Of a DNA stretch of 64,000 nucleotides, positions 35,837-44,761 are shown piece by piece (the stretch's first letter is position 1; every line of letters starts with the position of its first letter). The position numbers and the translations under genes are program-made. Origin of the DNA: Erwinia sp. S63 (GTDB lineage: Bacteria; Pseudomonadota; Gammaproteobacteria; Enterobacterales; Enterobacteriaceae); NCBI RefSeq assembly GCF_016625195.1, contig NZ_JACVUP010000006.1, positions 216,618 to 280,617 of the forward strand, written 5' to 3'. A model generated the notes under the pieces. The model did not search any database. It was not told where the DNA came from and saw nothing but the letters and a program-made list of their open reading frames with translations.

Positions 35837-36382
35837 ATGCATGAAGACAATCTGGAAGCATCCAAGCATAAGCATTTTTCTAAAGGTTTGGTCATACTTG
35901 GTGACCTGTTCGGGGAAGGTGCTTACGTTGATATTGAGTTCATCCTTTCAGGATGCTCAAAGCGGCGGATTGAGATTAGACTACTGTTCATGCCTCCATC
36001 ATGTGACCCGGCTGCTGCTGAAACGATGCATCTGATGGTTGGAGAGGAGATAGCAAGCCAGTTCTCCATACAGGTCGTAAGTTTTTATGATCGTGCAACT
36101 GAAGAGAACCCTTGTGCTGACGGTAACCCTTTCGGGAAACCTGCTGGCGGTTTGGATCTTCACTTACATGAGCTAAACTATCTTTATAAAACGATAGTTG
36201 AGATGATTTTCCGTGTCGCTGACACTGAAAAGATAGAGCTACTTTTTTTTGGCGCAGATAACGAAAAGCTGCAGCGCGTTTATGACAGGTACATCAAACG
36301 CTATGCCGAAAAAATGGGGTTCTTGTTTACAACTCAAGGAGCATACTATGCAATTAGAACGCAACACTACCCGGACCAATGA
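35837..36382 (+). CDS. Hypothetical protein, accessory
   Basis: 181 residues. The ATG at 35837 is preferred to a TTG nine bases earlier. Pattern: HKHFSKGLVILGDLFGEGAYVDIEFILSGCSKRR, AGGLDLHLHELNYLYKTIVEMIF, KIELLFFGADNEKLQRVYDRYI. Composition is more AT-rich than the transfer genes, suggesting later acquisition. It has a 245-base upstream region with an AT-rich promoter-like stretch and overlaps the following short gene by 35 bases. Alpha/beta protein of unknown function. Confidence 0.65.
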   Translation: MHEDNLEASKHKHFSKGLVILGDLFGEGAYVDIEFILSGCSKRRIEIRLLFMPPSCDPAAAETMHLMVGEEIASQFSIQVVSFYDRATEENPCADGNPFGKPAGGLDLHLHELNYLYKTIVEMIFRVADTEKIELLFFGADNEKLQRVYDRYIKRYAEKMGFLFTTQGAYYAIRTQHYPDQ

Positions 36383-36500
36383 TAAGGGTGGAATTGACTA
36401 TACTGCTGTACATGCAGGTAAAGTTGAAATGTTAAAGCGTTTTCTGACTGTTAAGACAAAAGCTGAACAGGCGGGCGCTTTTAAAGTAAAACCTCTCTGA
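36348..36500 (+). CDS. Small protein coupled to the previous gene
   Basis: 50 residues (MQLERNTTRTNDKGGIDYTAVHAGKVEMLK to FKVKPL), with a strong AAGGAG seven bases before the ATG. It starts inside the preceding gene and ends just before a terminator. The long-then-short overlapping pair recalls regulator or toxin-antitoxin arrangements, but nothing in the sequence proves that. Confidence 0.6.
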   Translation: MQLERNTTRTNDKGGIDYTAVHAGKVEMLKRFLTVKTKAEQAGAFKVKPL

Positions 36501-36519
36501 TCCAGCCATCCTGGTTGTA

Positions 36520-36543
36520 AAGGCTCCGTATGGAGCCTTTTTT
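36520..36543 (+). terminator. Rho-independent terminator
   Basis: AAGGCTCC (36520-36527) / GGAGCCTT (36532-36539) followed by a T-run. Ends the 35837-36500 pair. Confidence 0.85.
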
Positions 36544-36590
36544 GTTTCTTGATTCGAACACTTATCCTCGATCAAGAATCCGGTAACTAT

Positions 36591-36824
36591 TCAATAACCG
36601 TCATTATACCTACTCTGAATCTTATACAGACGCCGTGTTTCGCTTCTCCGACCGTCTGGTGTCAGATTGGCGGCGAGACCCAGGCAGCGCTCCCTGCGAC
36701 GGACGATGGCCTCACGCTCCGCATCTTCAGTAATATTATCCAGCACGGTCAGCCAGCGGTGGGCTGCACGTCGCCATAAGCCCCTTCTTTCAAGCGATTC
36801 TGCAATTGTGTCTTTCAGTTTCAT
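36591..36824 (-). CDS. PerC family transcriptional regulator
   Basis: 77 residues from MKLKDTIAESLERRGLWRRAAHRWL, the characteristic start of PerC-like regulators, followed by AEREAIVRRRERCLGLAA. PerC proteins of enteropathogenic E. coli and phages are small helical activators. A 13-residue upstream extension is possible but has no better ribosome site. It is transcribed away from the GHKL-ATPase gene, 129 bases upstream, and could control it; that is an inference. Confidence 0.85.
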   Translation of the reverse strand: MKLKDTIAESLERRGLWRRAAHRWLTVLDNITEDAEREAIVRRRERCLGLAANLTPDGRRSETRRLYKIQSRYNDGY

Positions 36825-36953
36825 ATTTCTCCACCGGCATGCCTCATGCCTGAACAGTGCCATCTATTCTTTCATAATGGTAATCACAGTTCTTTATTTA
36901 ACCCAACGCGTATTACCAGAAAATGGGCTTCAGTCCATAAACGGAGTCTGTTA

Positions 36954-39365
36954 ATGCGCTATCCCTTTGAACTTGATCCTCAGATTATCCACCACATCAT
37001 CTACAGTCAGGCCGGTTCGATTGGTAAAGCTGTGATTGAACTGATAATGAACAGCGTCGATGCCGGCGCCGGCGCCGTCATTGTCGACATTACCCCGGAG
37101 GGCTTCTCCTGCCGCGATGACGGTCGGGGGTTTGCGTCATATGAAGACGTAAAGCGCTATTTTGGTCGCTTTGGTACGCCGCATCAGGAAGGCGATGCGA
37201 CCTATGGGCGTTTCCGCCTGGGGCGCGGACAGATTATGGCACACGCCCGAACCCTGTGGCGATCGCAGCGCTGGCAGATGTCCGTCGATACGCGCGAAAT
37301 GGGTTACCACTACGATCTGGAGGAAATAGCGGATCCGGAGCCGGGTTGTGGCATCAGTGGGGAGTGGTATGAGCCACTGAGCAGTCAGGAGCGCATGTCG
37401 TGCATCCAGGAAATTCGTGATCTGGTGCGCTATACCCCCGTTACGGTTCACCTTAACGGGGCTATCATTACCCGCAATCCGGCTCTGGAAAAATGGGACG
37501 CTGAAGATGATGCAGCGTGGTACCGGCTGCGGGAAGACGGCGCCCTGTCGATTTACAATCAGGGTGTTCTGGTGCGCCATGACCCAGGCCAAATCTGGGG
37601 TGTGGGCGGGCTCATCGTCAGTAAACATCCCCTTGCACTGAACGTCTCTCGGACTGAGATCCTCCGCAAGACCTGCCCGGTATGGAAAGCCGTTGCCGCG
37701 CGCTTTGGCCAGCTTTCTGCCGATTTCTCAGACAATCAGGGTAAGCACCGTAAAACGGAAGCGCGACGGGAGATAACGGCCCGCGCACTGCTCTCCGGAG
37801 AGGGCGACCTGCAGAAACTAATGTACGGTGAAGAGGTTATCACCCTCCTGCCCGGAAAACGTCACGTCACGCTTGAGCACTTTGTCAGCAAGTGCCGCTA
37901 TTACCCGGCGGCCACAGACAAAAACTGCTTCACCCTCGCTCGTTATGCACGCGATGTTCCGCGCGGGGAAATCATTGCCCGCGCCGGTATCGCACCGGTG
38001 GTACATCCCGTCACACTCGCCCGCTTCGGCTGCTATGAGCCGGATGAGTTCATGGAGTGCTTGAGCCGCATACGTGTAAACCTGCAGGCATACCGTGACC
38101 AGTCGCCCCGTCATCAGCGATGGGGAGCCGGCTGGCAGGACGACCTGGCGCTGGTTGACTTTGACACCCTCAGCGCAAACTTTATCGATCGCACGCAGAT
38201 GGTCAGCGAAAAACAGCTTGATAAAGAGACCCGAAGAGCGTGGACAGCGCTGCGCTGGTGCCTCGCCCAGTATGCCGCCGTCTGTTCGGGTGGCGAATCA
38301 GGCTATCAGTCGCGCTCTTACGGCGGTAAACGCTTTCAGATCCTGCTGGGTGAGTCCACGTCCGCCGATGCCTGGACGGACGGTGAAACCTATATAGCGT
38401 ACAACATCGAAATCGTGCGCCGGCTGAAGTCTGACGCCCTCCAGACGGCCAGTCTTCTGTTTAGTCTGACGGAGCATGAAGTCGCGCACGAAGGTGACAG
38501 CATGGACTGTGGCCATGACGAGGCCTTTTATCAGCGCTTCCATGATATCAGTACGCTGTGCGCAACCGATCGCCAGCGTTATATGCACGTCTGGCTGATA
38601 AAGTACACCACGAGCCTGGAGGCAGAGGGGAAGCGTGCGAACGGGGCGGTCTGGAGAGAGCGTTATCTGACAGAGCGAGCCAGCACCGGGCGTGAAAAAA
38701 AAGGGCTTCCCGCCATTATCAGCGATAAGGGCATAAGCGAAGCTGTCAGCGCACAACCCGAGAATGAGGATGCGTCCCGGCTGCACTTCCTCAATCAGCA
38801 GTTGAACGGCGGGGGCATGTCCGCTCCTGCAGATACTGACTGGAACAGCGTGGTGGCCGCCGGTATTGTGCAGACCCATGAAAATCAGGCTCAGCGGTTA
38901 AGGGAGCAGCAGGCTATTGAAGAATGGTATGCATCAGATAAAGACATTTCCGGACATATGGCGAATGAGCAGCAGGATTCAGATGAGCAGCAGTGGCTGG
39001 ATGCCTGTAAAACACATTATTTATCGCTCTTGCCCGGGGCAACGGAAGACGCTTTAACTGACTGGGTCGTTCAGTTCCTTGCCTGTGCGACCGATTCGGA
39101 TGAAGATGCGCTTGCAGCCTGGGCGATGCAGGCATGGGAAAACAGCGATCTCTGGTCCGCCAGAAATAACCCGCACTGCACTGAAACGGAGGACCTTTAT
39201 GAACAGGACATTGAGCCTGCTACTGAAAGGGCAGTTCCCTCTGACTGGCTCCCTTATCTTCAGGAAGGGGAAACCCGCTGGAGCATTGAGCGTAACGCGG
39301 CGGCTGCAGGCTTTGTCCATGAGATGGACTATCTGGAGTGGCGCCATGGCCAGCAGGAGCGCTGA
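36954..39365 (+). CDS. GHKL (Hsp90/MutL-type) ATPase with an HExxH motif
   Basis: 803 residues. N-terminal Bergerat ATP-binding fold: N-box IELIMNSVDAGA (Glu29, Asn33), G1 box DDGRGF (55-60), G2-like GRFRLGRGQIMAHA (85-98), so ATP binding looks intact. The next ~200 residues resemble the transducer part of such ATPases. Near residue 508 lies LTEHEVAHEGDSMDCGHDEAFYQRF, an HExxH zinc-metalloprotease-like motif with a possible third ligand in the GHDE segment. The C-terminal third is acidic and not recognised. Start at 36954 chosen for its ACGGAG site. It lies as a single gene between transfer blocks with a divergent PerC regulator. Relatives are annotated only as ATP-binding proteins in ICEs. 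Confidence 0.82.
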   Translation: MRYPFELDPQIIHHIIYSQAGSIGKAVIELIMNSVDAGAGAVIVDITPEGFSCRDDGRGFASYEDVKRYFGRFGTPHQEGDATYGRFRLGRGQIMAHARTLWRSQRWQMSVDTREMGYHYDLEEIADPEPGCGISGEWYEPLSSQERMSCIQEIRDLVRYTPVTVHLNGAIITRNPALEKWDAEDDAAWYRLREDGALSIYNQGVLVRHDPGQIWGVGGLIVSKHPLALNVSRTEILRKTCPVWKAVAARFGQLSADFSDNQGKHRKTEARREITARALLSGEGDLQKLMYGEEVITLLPGKRHVTLEHFVSKCRYYPAATDKNCFTLARYARDVPRGEIIARAGIAPVVHPVTLARFGCYEPDEFMECLSRIRVNLQAYRDQSPRHQRWGAGWQDDLALVDFDTLSANFIDRTQMVSEKQLDKETRRAWTALRWCLAQYAAVCSGGESGYQSRSYGGKRFQILLGESTSADAWTDGETYIAYNIEIVRRLKSDALQTASLLFSLTEHEVAHEGDSMDCGHDEAFYQRFHDISTLCATDRQRYMHVWLIKYTTSLEAEGKRANGAVWRERYLTERASTGREKKGLPAIISDKGISEAVSAQPENEDASRLHFLNQQLNGGGMSAPADTDWNSVVAAGIVQTHENQAQRLREQQAIEEWYASDKDISGHMANEQQDSDEQQWLDACKTHYLSLLPGATEDALTDWVVQFLACATDSDEDALAAWAMQAWENSDLWSARNNPHCTETEDLYEQDIEPATERAVPSDWLPYLQEGETRWSIERNAAAAGFVHEMDYLEWRHGQQER

Positions 39366-39540
39366 GCGGCCAGAGTGCAGATTTAGACATTTGTCACCTT
39401 ACATACCGGTGCATATTACCCGTTCTGTCAACCAGACGGCGCGGCTAAAAAAATATCAGTCCCGGGCTCAGAGTTAATTACTGACCCGCCCCGATATTGA
39501 ACGCACCCTGAGCAGGTTACTCACTCAGGGAGTGTTCTTC

Positions 39541-39948
39541 ATGAAATTACCCGTAAGCTGCCTCGCAGCGTTATTCCTTTCCGCCGGTGCATGCGCCGGC
39601 ACCGTTATTTATACCGACAGCGCCCACCCTGTCGTGGACAACCCCGGGCCGGAGGTCACCGTCATTCTGCTCGATGCGCCCGACAGGCTTCAGGCGCAGC
39701 TGTTTGGCACGCTGCCGGCTGACCCGGCGCAGGCAGAGCTGCAGGCGCGGTCTGTCATCAGCTCGGCCCCTTTTCAGCAGCATCAGCAGGATCTGGCCGC
39801 CGCCTATGCTGGCCTCACGCACGCCTGGTCTCTTGGGCTGGAAAAGTACCCTGCCGTGGTATTTGACGACAGGTGGGTGGTCTACGGCACCACCGACGCC
39901 AGTGTGGCCATGCAGCAGCTGAATGCCTGGAAGGAGAAAGCACAGTGA
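39541..39948 (+). CDS. TIGR03757 family ICE protein
   Basis: 135 residues with a signal peptide (LAALFLSAGACA-G). Conserved pattern VIYTDSAHPV, VTVILLDAPDRLQAQLFG, ARSVISSAPFQQHQQDLAAAYAGL, AWSLGLEKYPAVVFDDRWVVYGTTD; the end is a thioredoxin-like segment, as in TrbC/TraW-type proteins. Periplasmic transfer factor. First gene of the last transfer block; a 7-bp hairpin (CCCTGAG/CTCAGGG) precedes it. Overlaps the next gene as GTGA. Confidence 0.88.
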   Translation: MKLPVSCLAALFLSAGACAGTVIYTDSAHPVVDNPGPEVTVILLDAPDRLQAQLFGTLPADPAQAELQARSVISSAPFQQHQQDLAAAYAGLTHAWSLGLEKYPAVVFDDRWVVYGTTDASVAMQQLNAWKEKAQ

Positions 39949-40916
39949 AAATGTTTTTCTCTCGCCCACGCCGCCTGGCGCTGGCAACCTTACTGGCCTG
40001 TACGGGCACGATGGCCAGCGTCAATACCGCCAGCCTGCTCTCCAGCGCCGCCAGCCCGGACTGCATTAGCTGGCGCATCAGCGGTATCTGTTACTGGCTG
40101 CTCTGCACGCCGTTCGGCTGCTCGGTGAAAACCTCGGTTAAGGTCACGCATTTTATCCCCGAGGCCGTGGTGTCAGCTTATCTCAGTCCCGGCGCCAATC
40201 CCTGGACCGAAATGTCTGCCTTCAGTAGCCTTGCCGACGGAGCTGAGAGTGCGCTCCTGGGTGGTGCTGCAGGCGTGGCGATCGGCGGCGGACGTCAGGA
40301 AATGAAGGCCCCTGGCGAACGTAAGCAAAACCTGCATTTCTACTATGGCGATGCCTACGGCCATCCGGCGACAAAACTCATCGGCGGCATGGTGTCGGGG
40401 TACTCCTGCGACAGCGCTGCCACGCCTTTTATGCCGTATTTTACCAGCGGTCTCGATGCGCTGGCCTGGCGCACCGGCGTGCCTGAATCGCTCTATCCGG
40501 AAGCATTAATCCCGGGACAGCGTGAAATCGGCAGCACAACATCCGGCAATATGTGGGGCAACGTTTACCCGCGTGGCGGTTTTGTCACCCAGACTGACAG
40601 CTACAAATCCGCAGCCATCGTGGTTCAGCGAGTGGCGGATATCATTACCCGTGAAGGCCAGCTTCACGTCTACAGCCCTCTCACCGGCCAACGGTCACCA
40701 GGCTACTGGCCACCCGATCCGGTACAGGAAAATACCGAAACCAAAAACCACAAGTGGCAACGACTTTCTCCTCAGCTCTCACAGAGTTGCGCAGTATTCC
40801 CGGACACCGGTGGTCAGATTGCTGAAGACGGCAATTACGCCTGGGCGCTCTGGCAACCCTACAGCTGCTGCAAGCGCCGCGGCCAGACCTTCCTTTACAG
40901 CACTGATTTCTCATGA
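39945..40916 (+). CDS. TIGR03756 family ICE protein (TraU-like)
   Basis: 323 residues from a GTG overlapping the previous stop (ATG at 39951 is possible). Signal peptide near the N-terminus, then DCISWRISGICYWLLCTPFGCSVKTSVKVTHFIPE, the cysteine-rich opening typical of TraU. HSPLTGQRSPGY-like and final SCCKRRGQTF segments follow. TraU proteins are periplasmic and needed for DNA transfer more than for pilus assembly. Overlaps the following transfer region by AGGATTTTT spacing. Confidence 0.9.
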   Translation: MKMFFSRPRRLALATLLACTGTMASVNTASLLSSAASPDCISWRISGICYWLLCTPFGCSVKTSVKVTHFIPEAVVSAYLSPGANPWTEMSAFSSLADGAESALLGGAAGVAIGGGRQEMKAPGERKQNLHFYYGDAYGHPATKLIGGMVSGYSCDSAATPFMPYFTSGLDALAWRTGVPESLYPEALIPGQREIGSTTSGNMWGNVYPRGGFVTQTDSYKSAAIVVQRVADIITREGQLHVYSPLTGQRSPGYWPPDPVQENTETKNHKWQRLSPQLSQSCAVFPDTGGQIAEDGNYAWALWQPYSCCKRRGQTFLYSTDFS

Positions 40917-40927
40917 GGATTTTTCTG

Positions 40928-42352
40928 ATGAAACAGCAATATCTGCGGCGACTGCGCTGCCCCCTGGCGGCATATGCGCTTCTCTCTGTTATCTCCCTGC
41001 CGGCTCTGGCCGTCGATACGTCGCTCTCGTCAGATGGTGCCTCGGTAAGCGGTGCCATTAATGACGGTCTGTTCTATTCGATTGGCGGCGGTTCGGTCAT
41101 TTCCCCGCCGCCAAGCCGCAGCAACATGTCGCGCCTGGGGCTGAACGGTGGCTGGAGCAGTGACCTCATGTGCGGAAACTTTGACCTGAAAACCACCGTA
41201 GGTAATCAGCTAAACGGGGTCACCAGTGGTTTTAAGGACCTGATGGGTAACGTTATTCAGGGGGCAACCGGCGCGGTCATGAGCATGCCGGCTATGGCCA
41301 TCCAGCGTGCGAACCCGGGACTCTATGAAATGCTCACTAACGGCGTTCTGCAGGCGGGACTGAGTTTTGATAAAGCCCAGCTCAATTGCCAGAACATGTC
41401 GAAGAAGCTCGCCGATTACACGCTGGGGAGCAAGTGGCAACAGGCCGCCGTCTCCGAAGAGTACAAGGACATTGTTGCCTCCAGCGGCGGTGATGCCGTA
41501 TCGAGTGACCAGAAACTGCAAAAAGCCACAGGTGAGGAGGGCGTCACCTGGGTCGGTGGTCAGAAACGCGGCGGAAAAGGCCAACAGGCCATTCAGCCGA
41601 CGCGAGACCTCGCGAAGGCAGGATATAACATGATGAACAGCCTGCCGGTCACGAGCAACAGCAGCGTGAGCGCATCGGGCTGTAGTGGGACCGTATGCCA
41701 GCGATGGCCAACTTCTGATGCCGCAGCCGCAGCGGTAGTGAAAGTACTGGGTGACCGTTCCATCCGTACCTGCCGTGAGACCAGCGAGTGTACCAGCGGC
41801 GGTACGGACAATCAGCCCGGGAGTACGCTTGCCGGTACGGGATTTTCACCGGTGCTGGAAGATGCCACTAAAGCCAATCTTGAGCAGCTAGGCAAACTGG
41901 TTGGCGGAGAATTACAGCCAACCGCCGATAACCTGGCGGCCCTTAAAACCGGCAGTCTGGTGGTGACGCGCGGCGTTATCCAGTCGCTTCGCGATGATCC
42001 GGATAAGGTTGCACTGGTTCAGCGGCTGGCCGGCGAGCTGGCGATGGCTGACACCGTGGAAACCGCGCTGACCATGCGGCGCATGCTTACTACTGGCGAA
42101 TCTGAGCCCAACGCAGCGGAACAGCCTGAGGCGATTGCCGAAGGCGACCGTCGTATTGATTCACTCGATCGTGAACTGAATGCCCTGCGTAATGAAATGG
42201 AACTTCGTAAGTCCATCAGCAACAACAGCCTGCTGACCACGCTGGCACGTCAGGGAGCACGTAATCAGGACAACCAGCTGCAACAGAAGTCAGGCAACCA
42301 GGACCAGGGTTTTGGCCAGATGAACCAGACTCAGTCTTCAGGAGCAAACTGA
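40928..42352 (+). CDS. TIGR03755 family ICE protein
   Basis: 474 residues from the ATG at 40928 (TGAGGA upstream). Signal peptide ends near LPALAV. Contains NDGLFYSIGGGSVISPP, GLNGGWSSDLMCGNFDLKTTVGNQLNGV, an Ala/Gly-rich middle, and a C-terminal helical region about 340-440 with a coiled coil (RIDSLDRELNALRNEMELRKS) and a Gln-rich tail. Corresponds in order to TraH/TraN-type mating-pair proteins; periplasmic. Role inferred from position. Confidence 0.88.
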   Translation: MKQQYLRRLRCPLAAYALLSVISLPALAVDTSLSSDGASVSGAINDGLFYSIGGGSVISPPPSRSNMSRLGLNGGWSSDLMCGNFDLKTTVGNQLNGVTSGFKDLMGNVIQGATGAVMSMPAMAIQRANPGLYEMLTNGVLQAGLSFDKAQLNCQNMSKKLADYTLGSKWQQAAVSEEYKDIVASSGGDAVSSDQKLQKATGEEGVTWVGGQKRGGKGQQAIQPTRDLAKAGYNMMNSLPVTSNSSVSASGCSGTVCQRWPTSDAAAAAVVKVLGDRSIRTCRETSECTSGGTDNQPGSTLAGTGFSPVLEDATKANLEQLGKLVGGELQPTADNLAALKTGSLVVTRGVIQSLRDDPDKVALVQRLAGELAMADTVETALTMRRMLTTGESEPNAAEQPEAIAEGDRRIDSLDRELNALRNEMELRKSISNNSLLTTLARQGARNQDNQLQQKSGNQDQGFGQMNQTQSSGAN

Positions 42353-42353
42353 T

Positions 42354-42698
42354 ATGAAGGGCGCATGGTTCCGCGGCCGTACAGGCCGTTTCATTATGAT
42401 GACATCCATCTTAATACTGATTACCGCAGGCATGTTTGCCCTTGCATCCGTATTCATGGCTTATGACCCCGATGGTCATCTGGTCCGTCGTTGGCTGTAT
42501 GACAGCCGCTGGGCCCTCTTCAGCTGGCGGCTGATGATGTACGCCGCCATTGCAGCCGCCTGGTTTTTGAAGGTCCGGCCCCGACTTGTGAGGCGCTGGC
42601 CGGAAGTCCGTACCCGTCTGCCCCGTACTGAGTTGCTCGGCATATTGTTTATCCTGGCTACCGAATGCGTGGCCTGGACCGGCACGGCTCAGGGGTAA
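42354..42698 (+). CDS. Small membrane protein of the last transfer block
   Basis: 114 residues with two to three membrane segments (FIMMTSILILITAGMFALASVFMA; LMMYAAIAAAWFL; ELLGILFILATECVAW) and a basic loop between them. It begins one base after the TIGR03755 stop and ends 4 bases before the TraG-like gene, the constant layout in these ICEs. Function unknown. Confidence 0.8.
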   Translation: MKGAWFRGRTGRFIMMTSILILITAGMFALASVFMAYDPDGHLVRRWLYDSRWALFSWRLMMYAAIAAAWFLKVRPRLVRRWPEVRTRLPRTELLGILFILATECVAWTGTAQG

Positions 42699-42702
42699 GT
42701 CC

Positions 42703-44226
42703 ATGACAGCTAACAGTTATCTGGAATATTTCCTAGTCCTCTTTGGCTGGGTGATGAATAACGCCATGTGGACCATTCTCAGCAGCACAGGGCTGTTTGC
42801 CCTGCCGCTGGTATTTAAAGTACTTGGCGTCTGGCTGAAGGTCCGTGAGGAAGGCGCGGATGAGGGAAACAAAGGGCTTCTGGCTATGCCCCGCATCGAG
42901 CACGCCATTTACGTCTCGTTTGTGGTGATGTTGTTCTGCTGTATTCCACTCCTGCCCGTCGATATCAGCACAATCAAGTTCGACAGTTCGAGAGCAAAGC
43001 AGTGTGGGATTAGCGTACCGACGCCGCAAAACTCTGGCTACAGCGGACTGGTTAACGACTTTGACGGGCGTACCGCCCAGGTACCCATCTGGTGGTATCT
43101 GCTGCATATGATGTCTAAGGGCACGACACAGGCCATGATTGCGTCCATTCCCTGCGGCACGCAGCTGCGTCAGATGCGGTTTGACGTGCAGAACACGAAA
43201 CTGCGTGATCCGGTACTACTGCAGGAGGTTCAGGACTTTGCAGACCAGTGTTATTCACGGGCATATTTCCGGCTCAAGAACAGCAACACTCAGCTCAGCG
43301 ATGCCACCATTAACTCGGTAGGCTGGATAGGCAGCGACTACTTCCTGAATACGTCGGGCTATTACGATTACTACACCGCCACTACCCCGAGGAGCCAGTG
43401 GCCCTATGACAACACGCGCGACAGTGGCTATCCTGACACCGGTCAGGGAGGTTACCCCACCTGTAAAACGTGGTGGTCCGATGGTTTATCCGGGCTGCGC
43501 ACGCGCGTGCTGGCAAGCTTTAGCGACAATACGCATAAGGAGATACAGCGTTCATTTCCGGGAGCTCAGTGGGAGGAGGTTGCTCTGCGCTGGCTGGTAA
43601 GTCCGCGAAACGCAGGTTTGTCAGGTGACGGAACGACGTATGCTGTTAGCAGCGCTGATAATGTTACTGGTGTGGTCGGTAACGTGACTCGACTGACATC
43701 GACCATTGGGCTTGGTCTCAAGCAGGCAGAGGCGCTACCGGGCTTTGATGCGCTGAAACAGGCCCTGCCGATGATACAGGCGTTGCTGCAGATGATGATT
43801 ATCACGGTGATTCCAGTGCTGATGATGTTCAGTGCCTATGAGCCAAAAACGGTGGTGACCCTATCTTTTGCGCTGTTTGCCCTGCAGTTTATAACGTTTT
43901 GGTGGGAGCTGGCGGGCTGGCTAGATGATAGGCTGATCAACATTCTTTATGACAATATGTCTGCGCAAGGACTTACAGGCAGCTCTGTTCCACTGGCTGA
44001 TTTTGTCAGCTCAACTAATGACGGCTGGATTATGAACCTAGTGCTGGGAATGATGTATGTAGTTTTTCCTGCATTCTGGATGGGTATGCTAGGTTGGGTC
44101 GGTGTGCAGCTCGGAGCTGCGGTGTCGTCAGCAATTGAGAAAGGCTCGATTCAATCAAAACAAGCTGGAGAAGAAGCTGGTAAAAAAGCACAAGCAGCAG
44201 CCATTAATCAGTTAAATAAAGGATAG
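42703..44226 (+). CDS. TraG N-terminal domain protein (mating pair stabilisation)
   Basis: 507 residues with several membrane segments: near 20-45, 72-88 (YVSFVVMLFCCIPLL), 360-385 (MMIITVIPVLMMFSA), 388-410 and 445-480. The start SYLEYFLVLFGWVMNNAMWTIL, the STRPKQCG-like SSRAKQCGIS and VPIWWYLLHMMSKGTTQAMIASIPC match the TraG-N family. In F-type systems TraG stabilises mating pairs and is the target of entry exclusion. The C-terminus is a charged Lys/Ala helix. The coding style becomes more AT-rich after about 44100, towards the accessory genes. Confidence 0.9.
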   Translation: MTANSYLEYFLVLFGWVMNNAMWTILSSTGLFALPLVFKVLGVWLKVREEGADEGNKGLLAMPRIEHAIYVSFVVMLFCCIPLLPVDISTIKFDSSRAKQCGISVPTPQNSGYSGLVNDFDGRTAQVPIWWYLLHMMSKGTTQAMIASIPCGTQLRQMRFDVQNTKLRDPVLLQEVQDFADQCYSRAYFRLKNSNTQLSDATINSVGWIGSDYFLNTSGYYDYYTATTPRSQWPYDNTRDSGYPDTGQGGYPTCKTWWSDGLSGLRTRVLASFSDNTHKEIQRSFPGAQWEEVALRWLVSPRNAGLSGDGTTYAVSSADNVTGVVGNVTRLTSTIGLGLKQAEALPGFDALKQALPMIQALLQMMIITVIPVLMMFSAYEPKTVVTLSFALFALQFITFWWELAGWLDDRLINILYDNMSAQGLTGSSVPLADFVSSTNDGWIMNLVLGMMYVVFPAFWMGMLGWVGVQLGAAVSSAIEKGSIQSKQAGEEAGKKAQAAAINQLNKG

Positions 44227-44269
44227 TGAGGATTAGTCAAAAAGCTGGACGGACTCAAACCGTTCAGCT

Positions 44270-44560
44270 CTATTCATCTTCCTGGTAATGCAATTTCTCA
44301 CCATTCACATAATTTCCCCACCCCTCAGCACCGTGTTCCCAGCCATTACAATTTTTCGAGGTATCCTTAACACTACTTCTTGTTGCAAATGAAGATGCTA
44401 TTAAACCTGTGGTCACAAATCCACCGGCAGCAATTTCAACAGAACCCAGCAAAACATTACGTCCCAATTCTTTGAAATCTTCCTTTTTCATCCTAAATTT
44501 ACTCTTTTTCCGAGAGCAAATCTCCGCTACATCTTTTGGGTCAAAACCGTTTCCACTCAT
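44270..44560 (-). CDS. Hypothetical small protein next to the TraG-like gene
   Basis: 96 residues, AT-rich gene. Contains one weakly hydrophobic stretch (LLGSVEIAAGGFVTTGLIASSFA, about 37-59) flanked by charged ends; SKNCNGWEHGAEGWGNYVNGEKLHY closes it. Converges on the TraG-like gene. It could be a membrane-associated exclusion factor because of its location, but nothing in the sequence proves this. Confidence 0.6.
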   Translation of the reverse strand: MSGNGFDPKDVAEICSRKKSKFRMKKEDFKELGRNVLLGSVEIAAGGFVTTGLIASSFATRSSVKDTSKNCNGWEHGAEGWGNYVNGEKLHYQEDE

Positions 44561-44761
44561 ATCGTTACCCGCAAGTTGTCAGTAAGCACATCCGCGATAT
44601 GTTACTGATGGTTTTCTTATGTGACCAGGTTACTTGAAAGCGGATGTGTTGGCAACTTTTTGTACACCTCTGGCAGTTGAGGCCTAATCTAAGCGAACGA
44701 ATTGCCTCGTAGGCATGCGGAAAGGATGAAAAATCACTTGCATTAATGTTTAACAATTCTT

